This document shows, piece by piece, positions 14,407 to 22,811 of a DNA stretch of 23,187 nt. Numbering within the stretch: position 1 is the stretch's first letter; each line of letters begins with the position of its first letter. The DNA lies in the NCBI GenBank assembly GCA_030837265.1, contig JAUPKV010000465.1, forward strand, positions 1-23,187, read 5' to 3'. The notes under the pieces are model-generated. The model had not been told where the DNA came from, did not search any database, and saw only the letters and a list, made by a program, of their open reading frames with translations. This DNA is from Methanobacteriota archaeon. GTDB lineage: Archaea > Halobacteriota > Methanosarcinia > Methanosarcinales > Methanosarcinaceae. Both the position numbers and the translations under genes were made by a program.

Positions 14407-15051
14407 ATGATCGAAATAAAACTACACGGCACGTACAATATTTATTATGCAATTCTTGGAATGAGAAACCCCATGAATTCCTGGCACCTTATAGACAGCA
14501 GTGAGCCTGACCAGGCAGGAAACTGCAAAATCGGAGAAAAAGACCTGAGTCTGGCCCAGCGACTGGCGCTTGCAGGAACCGAACACGGTAAATTCTTAAG
14601 GTTCATTACAGTCTGTTTCGATCTGACAGCTCCTCTCTACTGGTGGAAGGAATTCGATACCTACAAATTCACAGAAAAAAACTCCACTTCCACAATGCAC
14701 AAGCTGACCAGCCGAGACCTCTCTCCTCAAGACTTCTCTTTTGACAAACTGACAGAATACAGGACATCCCAGATCCGGCACCTCAATGACCTCATCAAAT
14801 CCTACAAATCCCGTGACGGCGACAGTGAGGAAGACATAGCATACCGTAAAGCAGTCTTCAGAAACCTCATCCAGGACCTTCCGAGCGCGTATATGCAAAA
14901 GCGGACAGTTATTACCAACTACGCCGAACTCCGGAACATTTACTTCCAGCGCCGTTATCATAAGCTTGATGAGTGGAGGGATTTCTGCACCTGGATTGAA
15001 GAAATGGTTCCTTATGCAAAAGAATTAATTTGCCTGGAAAAGAAAGATTAA
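14407..15051 (+). CDS. ThyX-like protein with divergent signature (flavin-dependent thymidylate synthase superfamily)
   Basis: A 214-residue protein whose layout follows ThyX: an early E-H pair (Glu59-His60 in AGTEHGKFLRF), a signature region at 85-98 reading TYKFTEKNSTSTMH, an LPS near 158, and a C-terminal helix block QKRTVITNYAELRNIYFQRR (164-183) ending in EWRDFCTWI. ThyX has RHRxxSxNxxSxRY at the signature. Here only Asn92 and Ser95 keep their place; the arginines, the first serine and the tyrosine are replaced. I have seen this YWWKEFDTYK variant in phage and clostridial proteins. Classical dUMP methylation is therefore doubtful; binding of another nucleotide or a modified-base role is possible. 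The ATG has a GAGGCG ribosome site. Phage-related origin is inference. Confidence 0.6.
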   Translation: MIEIKLHGTYNIYYAILGMRNPMNSWHLIDSSEPDQAGNCKIGEKDLSLAQRLALAGTEHGKFLRFITVCFDLTAPLYWWKEFDTYKFTEKNSTSTMHKLTSRDLSPQDFSFDKLTEYRTSQIRHLNDLIKSYKSRDGDSEEDIAYRKAVFRNLIQDLPSAYMQKRTVITNYAELRNIYFQRRYHKLDEWRDFCTWIEEMVPYAKELICLEKKD

Positions 15052-15123
15052 GGCAGGAGCATTCCTTAATGAATTTCATAATCTCCTACATTAATCCAAA
15101 AAAATAACCCGCTAAAAGCGCGG

Positions 15124-15148
15124 AAAACGCAGAAATTGTAAGCGTTTT
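15124..15148 (+). terminator. Hairpin after the ThyX-like gene
   Basis: AAAACGC (15124-15130) and GCGTTTT (15142-15148) form a perfect 7-bp stem with an 11-nt loop, ending in four T. It lies about 75 bp after the ThyX-like stop and directly before a possible TTG start of the next gene at 15151. Termination or a leader structure for the permease are both possible. A smaller CGC-TAAAA-GCG hairpin lies just upstream. Confidence 0.45.
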
Positions 15149-15183
15149 ACTTGTTGACTTTAGATAAAACAGGCTTAACGAAA

Positions 15184-16476
15184 ATGACAGAACTCGGAAA
15201 AACAATTTCTTTAAAGAGAGGCATAGGGCTTGCAATCTGCATGCTCATAGGCTCGGGAATTCTTGCACTGCCCGGCCTGGCTCTCAGCGTGGGAAATGTC
15301 TATGAAGCGATCCTTGGGTGGCTGCTTATAACCTTTATTACTATTCCGCGGATACAGATCAGTTCCCGGCTTGGCTTGAAATTCCCTTCGACGGCCGGGC
15401 TTGCCGGATATGCGGAAAAAGCCATTGGGCCCTGGGGCAGGTTTTCGGTTTCTTACCTTGTAGGCGGCTCTTACCTTTTTGGGCTTCCTGCTGTTGCCTT
15501 TATTGGCAGTGAATATATGAGGCAGCTTTTTAATCTCTCCGTATCTGGGGGGACTCTTTGTGCAATCCTGATTGTAAGTCTCATGTTTTTCTCAAACCTG
15601 TTTGGGGTAAGAGCTGTCACTCTTATCAATTACCTGGCACTAAGTGTGCTTTTCCTGCTTCTGGGAATGATTCTTGTCTTTAATCTCGATTTTCTCGGTT
15701 CAGGGCTGGGGATTGTAAGAGCTGCCCTGAGCGGAAGCGGAAATGTGCACCCGAGTAAAGTCTGGAATGTAACAGCCCTGCTTTTTTGGGCTTATCTGGG
15801 CTGGGAGAACCTTTCTTTTTCCCTGGGGGAAATGAAAGATCCTGAAAAAAACGTACCTCGTCTCTACTGGCTTAGCTTTGCCCTGGTAGCTGCGATCTAT
15901 ATTTTGCTAGCCCTGATAAGTGCAGGGGCCAGTGCAACGGGTGTTTCTCTTCAAGGAGCCGCCGGCCTTTCCGGCCTGGTCCTGCTTACGCCGGGTGGAA
16001 GCTTTCTGATCTGGCTTATTATAATCGTGCTTGCAGCAAATGCATGTTCCTGGAACTTTACGGCAAGCCGCCTGATCTATGCGGGAGGCAAGACAGGTGT
16101 TTTTCCAGCGGTATTCGGGAAACTCTCGAAGAGGAATATTCCCGTATCCAGCCTTGTAATGCAATATATTCTGTCTGTTTCCCTGATTATGGGGTGCTAT
16201 CTCTTCAAGGTTCCAATTACGGCTATGATGCTGCTCGTAAACCAGAACTTCATTTTCCTATGCGGCTTTATAGTAATTGCTTACTGGAAAACAGAAGTCG
16301 GATGGCAGAGATGGATCGTCTCCGGTCTCACGCTTCTGTCCCTGAGCTTTCTGGCTTCGGGATTTACCTGGAAGATTATTTATCCGATCTTCCTGATAGG
16401 ACTTGGTTATTTAAGGTTTGTCGGAAAGGAGAGACTTGAAAGGACAGAAGGAAAAAAAGTACCGGATTATTCTTGA
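15184..16476 (+). CDS. APC-superfamily amino acid permease, YjeH-like
   Basis: A 430-residue inner-membrane transporter with about twelve hydrophobic segments. Segment 1 carries the APC signature RGIGLAICMLIGSGILALPG (residues about 12-31), with the broken-helix glycines that bind the amino acid backbone. The loop ALLFWAYLGWENLSF...EMKDPEKNVPR is the segment 6-7 region and closely resembles the E. coli methionine/branched-chain exporter YjeH in layout. Substrate and direction are not certain. I chose ATG 15184; a TTG at 15151 would add 11 residues but lies immediately after a hairpin and lacks a ribosome site. The gene converges with the helicase gene, with only 13 bp between stops. Base composition is clearly richer in G+C than the carrier-protein cluster. 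Confidence 0.85.
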   Translation: MTELGKTISLKRGIGLAICMLIGSGILALPGLALSVGNVYEAILGWLLITFITIPRIQISSRLGLKFPSTAGLAGYAEKAIGPWGRFSVSYLVGGSYLFGLPAVAFIGSEYMRQLFNLSVSGGTLCAILIVSLMFFSNLFGVRAVTLINYLALSVLFLLLGMILVFNLDFLGSGLGIVRAALSGSGNVHPSKVWNVTALLFWAYLGWENLSFSLGEMKDPEKNVPRLYWLSFALVAAIYILLALISAGASATGVSLQGAAGLSGLVLLTPGGSFLIWLIIIVLAANACSWNFTASRLIYAGGKTGVFPAVFGKLSKRNIPVSSLVMQYILSVSLIMGCYLFKVPITAMMLLVNQNFIFLCGFIVIAYWKTEVGWQRWIVSGLTLLSLSFLASGFTWKIIYPIFLIGLGYLRFVGKERLERTEGKKVPDYS

Positions 16477-16489
16477 ATTGATCCGCTTC

Positions 16490-19252
16490 TTAACTAACTT
16501 TCCTGACAATTAGTTTCTTTACAGCCTTTTTTTCTTCTCTTTTGTCATCTTTTTTGTCATCAGTATCTCCTGTGCTTTCGGAAATTTCGGTCCAGATCAT
16601 AAACCTGTAGTTAGTGCCAGCCCCGAGGTCTCTTATATAAATTTCAAGGGGGTTTTCTCCTGTTATTTCAGTTTCTCCCCTGAATTTTTGGAGAAAGATT
16701 TTTGCTGCAGCTTTTTCCGGAGCAGGAGCGGAAATGACTCCGATCATTCCTCCGGTTTTATCTGTGGCAATGAAAGCTTTTTCCTTTTTATTTTTCCCGG
16801 CTGAGGGTTCCTGCTGAATGGTTTCTCGTCTGAGCTGTCTTCTGACCCGGTTCAGGGAGTCATCAGTGTCTTTTCTTTCCTTTATTTCAGGAGCCGGTTT
16901 TAAGGTTTTGTCTTTAGTTTCGGACAGATGCTTCTGTTTTTTTTCAGGTGGGATATAAGGCGGTTTTCCCAGGATTTCATGAAGGATCATGATTGCAGCA
17001 TGTTTATCCAGGGGCTCGTTATTGTTTCCGCACTTTGGGGACTGGATACAGCTTGGACAGCCGCTTTCACAGGGGCAGCTCTCAATTGCTTTTAAGGTGC
17101 CATCAAGAACCTGTTCTATAAGGTCATAACCTTTTTCGGCGTATCCGACTCCGCCTTTGTGCCCGTCGTAAATGAATATCCCGCTTTTGCCTCCAAGATC
17201 GGAATGAGAGGGAGTTGAAACTCCACCTACATCACTCCGGTCCACCAGCAGGTGAAGAGGGTACATGGAGATCATTGCGTGCTCTACTGCGTGAATTCCG
17301 CCTGCAAAATCCAGTTTATGCTTGCCAATCGTCTCCTGTAATATGTCAGGAAGCTTCAGCCAAAGGGCTATTGTCTGAAGGGTTATCGGAAGCATTTCAA
17401 GGTCGTGAGCGCTCATGATATCGTTGCTGTGAGATTGGATTCTTCGGTATCCGATAACCCTATCCGTTACCTCAACCTCCCCCAGCCCTACTTCAACTTC
17501 AGGAGCATGCAGAAGAACTTTTACTGAAAAGGTTTCCTGTACTGTGACCGAAGAGTCGATCATTGGTTTAGTATAGTATGCATCGTGTGTTTTTACGGCA
17601 TGGATTTCCTTCTTTTCATGGTCGATCCTGTTTACGTAATAGGGCTCTCCCCTGTGCATATAGACTGCACCCGGGTAACATTCTCTAAAAGCCAGGGTTT
17701 CCTCAATGTCCTTTTCTATACGGTAGCTCTTTTCCCCTTCAAAAGCCAGGAGAGAGTAAGTATTATTATCAATTCCCCTGAGAGAAACCTGTCTGTACGG
17801 AAAAGGATCCGCAGAATACTTCAGGTCATTGCCTGAAAGCAGGCCTTCGGCTTTAAGGAGCTCTACAACTCTTGAGTATCCTTTTCCGAAATATTTTTCA
17901 TCCGAAATCCTCAGCGGGATCTCCTTTGCTGCGCAAAGCAGGTGACCTGTCAGGATGAAGGGATTCTTTGGGTTGAGCACTGCATTTTCGCTGCCTCTCG
18001 AAAAAAAGTCGGCAGGATTTCTCATATAGTACTGGTCCAGGGCGTTTGAGCCTGCTATCAGGACAATGAGACTTTCGCGTTCGCCCCTGCCTGCCCTGCC
18101 TGCCTGCTGCCTGGCACTCATTACCGTCCCGGGATAGCCATCCAGGATGCAGGCATCCAGTCCTCCGATATTTATCCCAAGTTCGAGGGCATTTGTGGAA
18201 ATAACTCCCCTAAGTTCCCCTGAATTCATTCTCCTTTCGATTTCCTCCCTCTCCCGGTCAAAATACCCACTTCTGTACGAACAGATAGCATTTGAAAGAT
18301 TTTTATCCCCCAAAAATTCTCTGCAATTTTTGTACATCCTTTCCACTCCCTGTCTCGATCTGGTAAAAGCAAGCGTCTGCAGTCCGGTCTGGATAGCTCG
18401 GGTAAACAGGTAGGATGCCTCAGAGAAACTGCTTTTTCTTAGTGTAAAGCCCCTGTTGTTTATATATAGGGGCGGATTCCAGAAAACGAACTTTTGAGGT
18501 CCGTTTGAAGAACCATTATGCTCAACTACCTCTGCTTCTCTCCCAAGCAAGGTTTCCGTATGTTCTTTTGGATTTCCGATAGTTGCCGAACAGCAAATAA
18601 ACTGCGGAGATGCTCCGTAATACTCTGCCACACGCAAAAGCCGCCTGAGCAGGTTTGCCATATTGCTTCCGATAACTCCCCGATAATAATGGCTCTCATC
18701 AACAACTATGAATTTGAGGTTTGAGAAAAAACCGTTCCAGAGATGATGCCAGGCAAGGAAGCTCATGTGAACCATTTCAGGGTTTGTAAAAACGATGTTT
18801 GCCTTCCCATCCCTCACTTTCCTTTTCTGAGCTTCGGAAAGAGCTCCGGTATAACGGGCAATACCTGCTCCGGATTTCAAAGTCTCTTCGAATTCCATGA
18901 AAGTTTTCAACTGGTCATTTACCAGGGCATTTAAGGGAGAAATATAAAGGGCAGTTATTTCCGGGTCTTCGAGAATTGCCTCAAAAATGGGAATCATGTA
19001 CGTAAGAGATTTTCCACTTGCTGTGGTCGTGCAGAGCACAACGTCTTTTCCTTCCCGGATTTTTCCTATAGCTTCAGCCTGGTGGGAGTACAGAGCATTA
19101 ATTTCCGTTCCTGAAAGGGCAGCTTTGATCTGACTTTTTAATTCAAGGGATGAATAGAGGGCTTCCTTTGATGGGATCTCCTCTATGTGTACTATCTGGT
19201 TTTCGTATCGACGGGATGCTTTTATTTCATTAAGAAGGCGGAAGATATCCAT
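16490..19252 (-). CDS. DEAD/H-box helicase of the MrfA/Hrq1 type with DUF1998 zinc domain
   Basis: A 920-residue superfamily 2 helicase. The ATP site is TTTASGKS (75-82), Walker B DESH (185-188), motif III SAT (222-224), motif V STNALELGINIGGLD (352-366) and motif VI QQAGRAGRG (382-390). The DUF1998 region has HAVEHA (654-659), FIYDGHKGGVGYAEKGYD (693-710) and a cysteine set C726, C728, C732, C735, C741 for metal binding. Bacterial MrfA and yeast Hrq1 are 3'-5' DNA helicases linked to repair of crosslinks and mitomycin damage; the same role is likely here. Beyond residue 765 there is an extra 155-residue tail: a charged linker, a small folded-looking part (about 825-890) and a Lys/Asp/Glu-rich end. 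The ATG lies 6 nt after GGTGCC. Confidence 0.92.
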   Translation of the reverse strand: MDIFRLLNEIKASRRYENQIVHIEEIPSKEALYSSLELKSQIKAALSGTEINALYSHQAEAIGKIREGKDVVLCTTTASGKSLTYMIPIFEAILEDPEITALYISPLNALVNDQLKTFMEFEETLKSGAGIARYTGALSEAQKRKVRDGKANIVFTNPEMVHMSFLAWHHLWNGFFSNLKFIVVDESHYYRGVIGSNMANLLRRLLRVAEYYGASPQFICCSATIGNPKEHTETLLGREAEVVEHNGSSNGPQKFVFWNPPLYINNRGFTLRKSSFSEASYLFTRAIQTGLQTLAFTRSRQGVERMYKNCREFLGDKNLSNAICSYRSGYFDREREEIERRMNSGELRGVISTNALELGINIGGLDACILDGYPGTVMSARQQAGRAGRGERESLIVLIAGSNALDQYYMRNPADFFSRGSENAVLNPKNPFILTGHLLCAAKEIPLRISDEKYFGKGYSRVVELLKAEGLLSGNDLKYSADPFPYRQVSLRGIDNNTYSLLAFEGEKSYRIEKDIEETLAFRECYPGAVYMHRGEPYYVNRIDHEKKEIHAVKTHDAYYTKPMIDSSVTVQETFSVKVLLHAPEVEVGLGEVEVTDRVIGYRRIQSHSNDIMSAHDLEMLPITLQTIALWLKLPDILQETIGKHKLDFAGGIHAVEHAMISMYPLHLLVDRSDVGGVSTPSHSDLGGKSGIFIYDGHKGGVGYAEKGYDLIEQVLDGTLKAIESCPCESGCPSCIQSPKCGNNNEPLDKHAAIMILHEILGKPPYIPPEKKQKHLSETKDKTLKPAPEIKERKDTDDSLNRVRRQLRRETIQQEPSAGKNKKEKAFIATDKTGGMIGVISAPAPEKAAAKIFLQKFRGETEITGENPLEIYIRDLGAGTNYRFMIWTEISESTGDTDDKKDDKREEKKAVKKLIVRKVS

Positions 19253-19553
19253 TTTTCGGCACCGATTTATCTAACTATTTTTAGTTGACTTTTTGAGTCA
19301 AATATATCTCATGTTCCCATATGAATATGATTAAAATCTCATATTAGATTAAAAATAAATAATTTATCAAGAAGTAGGTGTAAAGGCATATAGTATTCAG
19401 CATTAGGTGAAAGTTATGAGACCTCAGGTGGCTCTCACAAAACAACTTGATGAAGCGTTATACTGCCGGCTGGTGTGATCACTATAACATCCATTATTCT
19501 AATTTAAGAATTCCTTTGCAGGTAAAGGCTGCCTGAATCTGCCGAAATGTTAT

Positions 19554-19590
19554 TACTAATACTGATGTATTAGTATTGAGGTACTAATAT
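19554..19590 (+). repeat. Three-part TACTAATA inverted repeat with alternative pairing
   Basis: TACTAATAC (19554-19562) pairs with GTATTAGTA (19567-19575) over 9 bp with a 4-nt loop. The same middle arm can instead pair with TACTAATA (19582-19589) over 8 bp with a 6-nt loop. Only one hairpin can form at a time. As DNA this is also three copies of one 8-mer in alternating direction, which would suit a dimeric repressor. Confidence 0.6.
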
Positions 19591-19648
19591 TGTTCATCCT
19601 TATATTGTTCATCCTTATATTGGCCATCCTTATATTGTCCACCCTTAA
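19589..19648 (+). repeat. Four tandem copies of a 15-bp unit
   Basis: Unit ATTGTTCATCCTTAT: copies at 19589-19603 and 19604-19618 are identical; 19619-19633 differs at 2 bases and 19634-19648 at about 3. A degenerate fifth copy may follow. The array begins within the last arm of the preceding inverted repeat. It could be an array of protein-binding sites or a slippage-prone minisatellite. Confidence 0.8.
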
Positions 19649-19783
19649 TATTTACCGTCCTAGCTATATTTTTTATTACAGGGTTGCATGTGACTGTTGC
19701 TAACTGCTTTCTTTTAGCTTGGCGCTATGCTCCTTTACAGAAGATACAAACTGCGTCTTGAAGGTGAGAGAAAAAGGATTAAG

Positions 19784-22609
19784 ATGGATACCATGACAAT
19801 TCAGCCAGATCATATAATTCCTTATCAGCAGCCAGTTAATGAAGTATTGGCTGCGTTCGGCACAGATGCACGGACCGGTTTAAGCGAAAAAGAGGCAAAG
19901 GAACGACTTATCAGATACGGCAAGAATGAATTAATAGCAGAAAAGCCTGTGCCTGCATGGAGAAAGTTCCTTGCGCAGTTCCAGGACGTACTTGTTATTC
20001 TGCTGCTTATTGCAACCCTTATTTCGGCAGGGTTATGGCTTTATGAACGCGATACGGAATTGCCCTACGAAGCGATCGCTATTTTTGCTGTCGTCCTTCT
20101 TAATGCAGTTATGGGCTACGTCCAGCAGGCCCGGGCTGAGGAGGCAATGGCAGCGCTGCGCCAGATGTCGGCAGCACATGCCAATGCCATTCGGGACGGC
20201 ACACGACAGAGTATACCGGCACAGGAAGTCGTGCCCGGAGACATTATTATTATCGAAGAAGGGAACACCGTTCCAGCAGATGCGCGTGTAGTCCAGTCAA
20301 CCGCAATGCAAACAGCTGAAGCGGCACTAACGGGCGAGAGCTTACCGGTCTTGAAAGATGCCCTCCCGATTGCAGAAGAGGTCGGGCTTGGCGACCGCGA
20401 CAATATGGTCTTCAGTGGTACAACGGCTGTTTATGGGCATGGACGTGCGGTTGTTACAGCAACCGGGATGCAGACCGAAATGGGACGTATTGCTGGACTG
20501 CTTAAACAAGAGCCAGGAGAAATCACGCCGCTACAAAAAGAGCTCCACCGCGTTGGCAAGCTCCTCGGGCTTGTTGTCATTGTTATCGCCATTATAATGA
20601 TCGCAACAATCTTCCTGGTTAGAGATGTAAACGGTTTTTCAGCACTTTTTGATGTGCTCATTTTAGGTGTGGCGCTGGCGGTCGCGGCGGTACCTGAGAG
20701 TTTGCCAGCGGTAGTCACTGTCGTGCTTTCTCTTGGGGTGCAGCGAATGGCGCGGAAAAACGCAATTGTACGCCATCTTGATGCGGTTGAGACTCTCGGC
20801 TCTGCAAATGTTATCGCTTCCGATAAGACAGGCACGCTCACGAAGAACGAGATGACTGTACTAGCGGTTGTTACAGCAAGCGGGCGCGTGAATTTTGAAG
20901 GTACGGGGTATGCTCCTGAAGGTGAAGTGCGTCGGGAAGATGGGGAAAAAATCGAGGGTTCGCTCCAATTTGAGTTTATACGTGCGCTTGCAGCCGCTGA
21001 CCGTGCTAATAATGCAGTGCTGCGTGAACGCAATGGGCGCTGGACGGTACTTGGGGATCCGACCGAAGGAGCGTTAATTGTTGCAGCCCGTAAAGCCGGG
21101 CTGGAAGGTGATGCACTAAATGCACGATTGGCGCGTATTGCTGAAATTCCTTTCTCCTCAGAGCGCAAGTTGATGAGTACTGTTCACACGGACTCCGAAC
21201 AAAAAGAACGCCTGCTCGCCTTCACAAAAGGCGCGCCGGATATTTTACTTGCACGCTGCACGCAGGAGCTTGTGGGTGAGGAGATCAAACCTTTGACTGC
21301 CGAACGACGAAAGGAAATTCTTAAGAAGAATGAAGAATTGGCTGGTGAAGCCTTGCGGACTCTTGCAGTCGCTTTCCGGATCCTTCCCAAGGACACACTA
21401 AAACAGGAAGAATGGGATGATACTCTTGAGCAGGACCTCGTCTTCCTGGGACTGATTGGCATGATAGACCCCCCGCGCAAAGAGGCAAAAGATGCAGTCG
21501 CACGGGCCATGGGTGCAGGGGTTCGACCGATGATGATTACTGGCGATCACCCTAAAACTGCTTCAGTTATTGCCAGAGAACTTGGGATTCCCAATTACGA
21601 GAAGGTTGTTACAGGCGCTGAGCTTGAGAAAATGCCGGAAGAGATACTTGATAAAACAGTCCAGGAAGTGTCAGTTTATGCTCGCGTCAACCCCGAACAC
21701 AAACTTCGGATCGTGAACGCATTACAAAGAGGAGGCGTTATTGTTGCGATGACGGGAGATGGGGTAAACGATGCGCCTGCTTTAAAGACTGCAGATATTG
21801 GTGTGGCAATGGGTATTACCGGAACGGACGTTTCAAAAGAGGCATCCGACGTTGTACTTTCAGATGACAATTTCGCAACCATTGTCGGGGCTGTTGAAGA
21901 GGGGCGTGCAATTTTCTCCAATATCCGGAAGTTTTTGCGTTACCTTCTTCCTTCAAATTTTGGCGAAGTAATGATAATGTTTTTCGGCATCCTGCTCGCA
22001 GACTTTATCGGGTTGACGACAGAGGGGGGCGGGGCAGGGTTACCTCTGCTGGCGACGCAGATCCTGTGGATCAATCTTATAACAGACGGCCCACCCGCGC
22101 TTGCTCTCGGAGTTGACCCTGCAGAAGAAGGTATAATGAGAGAACCGCCGCGCCCAAAGGAGGAAGGAGTGATTACCCGGAGTATGTGGGCTGGCAACCT
22201 CTTTACGGGTATAATTATGGCAGTGGGAACGCTTTTTATACTGGATTCCAGCTTACCAGGGGGTTTGTTCGAAGGTTCCGGCAGCCTGCCTTATGCACAG
22301 ACTATGGCTTTTACTACGGTAGTCCTCTTTTCGCTCTTCGTAGTTTTTAATGCGCGTTCGGATATGCATAGTGCATTTGTCGGGCTCTTCTCAAACAAGT
22401 GGCTGTGGGGAGCAGTTCTGCTGTCCTTTTTGCTGCAGGTTGCAGTAGTTTATGTACCAATTCTGCAAAAGGCATTTTCGACCGTGAGTTTAAGCCTTAA
22501 TGATTGGCTGCTCTGCGCAGCAGTAGCAAGTTCGGTACTCTGGCTGAGCGAATTAAGCAAAATTGTCGTACGTGCGAATTCGAACAGAACAAAAAGGGAT
22601 GTCGCATAA
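19784..22609 (+). CDS. Calcium-type (P-IIA) cation-transporting P-type ATPase
   Basis: A 941-residue membrane pump. Motifs: N-terminal cation-ATPase domain (about 10-75), TGES (183-186, actuator), PESLP in membrane helix 4 (304-308), the phosphorylated Asp347 in DKTGTLT, KGAPD (482-486, nucleotide domain), TGDHPKTA (586-593) and GDGVNDAPA (658-666). Asn725/Glu728 in helix 5 and Asn764/Thr767/Asp768 in NLITDG of helix 6 match residues that bind Ca2+ in SERCA, so Ca2+ (or Mn2+) export from the cytoplasm is likely. About ten membrane helices are present and the protein is complete. I chose ATG 19784 because AAGGA lies 6 nt upstream; an in-frame ATG at 19727 adds 19 residues and ATG 19793 removes three. 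Base composition is richer in G and C than most neighbours, suggesting acquisition from another lineage. Confidence 0.93.
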   Translation: MDTMTIQPDHIIPYQQPVNEVLAAFGTDARTGLSEKEAKERLIRYGKNELIAEKPVPAWRKFLAQFQDVLVILLLIATLISAGLWLYERDTELPYEAIAIFAVVLLNAVMGYVQQARAEEAMAALRQMSAAHANAIRDGTRQSIPAQEVVPGDIIIIEEGNTVPADARVVQSTAMQTAEAALTGESLPVLKDALPIAEEVGLGDRDNMVFSGTTAVYGHGRAVVTATGMQTEMGRIAGLLKQEPGEITPLQKELHRVGKLLGLVVIVIAIIMIATIFLVRDVNGFSALFDVLILGVALAVAAVPESLPAVVTVVLSLGVQRMARKNAIVRHLDAVETLGSANVIASDKTGTLTKNEMTVLAVVTASGRVNFEGTGYAPEGEVRREDGEKIEGSLQFEFIRALAAADRANNAVLRERNGRWTVLGDPTEGALIVAARKAGLEGDALNARLARIAEIPFSSERKLMSTVHTDSEQKERLLAFTKGAPDILLARCTQELVGEEIKPLTAERRKEILKKNEELAGEALRTLAVAFRILPKDTLKQEEWDDTLEQDLVFLGLIGMIDPPRKEAKDAVARAMGAGVRPMMITGDHPKTASVIARELGIPNYEKVVTGAELEKMPEEILDKTVQEVSVYARVNPEHKLRIVNALQRGGVIVAMTGDGVNDAPALKTADIGVAMGITGTDVSKEASDVVLSDDNFATIVGAVEEGRAIFSNIRKFLRYLLPSNFGEVMIMFFGILLADFIGLTTEGGGAGLPLLATQILWINLITDGPPALALGVDPAEEGIMREPPRPKEEGVITRSMWAGNLFTGIIMAVGTLFILDSSLPGGLFEGSGSLPYAQTMAFTTVVLFSLFVVFNARSDMHSAFVGLFSNKWLWGAVLLSFLLQVAVVYVPILQKAFSTVSLSLNDWLLCAAVASSVLWLSELSKIVVRANSNRTKRDVA

Positions 22610-22782
22610 TGTTCCAGACAGTTGGCAGGGCTTTACCAGCTAATCTAGTTAAAAATTCATTCTTAAAAGTTATCCAAGAAGTAGATGGCAGGGATTTGAG
22701 TCCCTATTCTCAAATCCCTACCTATGATCCAACCCAAAGATTAAGAGGAAACCCTATTACTCTTAAAAAACGCATTCTTTGA
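22609..22782 (+). CDS. 57-codon ORF overlapping the ATPase stop, unknown
   Basis: The ATG shares its A with the ATPase stop (TAATG), with AGGGAT at about 22595-22600 as a well-spaced ribosome site, so translational coupling is possible. The peptide begins MFQTVGRALPANLVKNSFLK and ends LRGNPITLKKRIL. It looks like normal soluble protein sequence, but I recognise no family. An 11-bp perfect hairpin lies inside the coding region (22690-22719). It could be a real small protein or the surviving start of a longer decayed gene, given the relic that follows. Confidence 0.4.
   Translation: MFQTVGRALPANLVKNSFLKVIQEVDGRDLSPYSQIPTYDPTQRLRGNPITLKKRIL
22690..22719. repeat. 11-bp perfect inverted repeat
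   Basis: AGGGATTTGAG (22690-22700) and CTCAAATCCCT (22709-22719) pair perfectly around an 8-nt loop. A shorter hairpin, GACTTTA-TTTAT-TAAAGTC, follows at 22781-22799 and overlaps the stop codon of the 57-codon ORF. Neither is followed by a T-run. Confidence 0.7.
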
Positions 22783-22811
22783 CTTTATTTATTAAAGTCG
22801 GAGAGAAACAG

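Larger units (their letters stand above)
19253..19783 (+). promoter_or_regulatory. Repeat-rich leader region before the P-type ATPase
   Basis: This gap of about 530 bp holds no convincing gene. From left to right it contains TTGACT-TTTTG-AGTCAA (19285-19301), a 6-bp hairpin near the helicase start; the TACTAATA inverted repeats (19554-19590); and a 15-bp tandem array (19589-19648). The ribosome site AAGGA (about 19773-19777) belongs to the ATPase start at 19784. A longer in-frame start at 19727 exists but has no ribosome site. The CTATATTTTTTATTAC stretch near 19662-19680 may be the promoter. Confidence 0.45.

Noticed and set aside
14596..14961. Minus-strand ORF opposite the ThyX-like gene
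   Set aside because: No ribosome site or known motif, and fully contained in a better-supported gene.
19589..19648. CRISPR array
   Set aside because: Repeats are only 15 bp and directly joined, without spacers; no cas genes nearby.
20431..21168. Long minus-strand ORF opposite the P-type ATPase
   Set aside because: A shadow of the GC-rich ATPase gene: Ser/Ala/Thr-rich low-complexity translation, no recognisable domain, no ribosome site.
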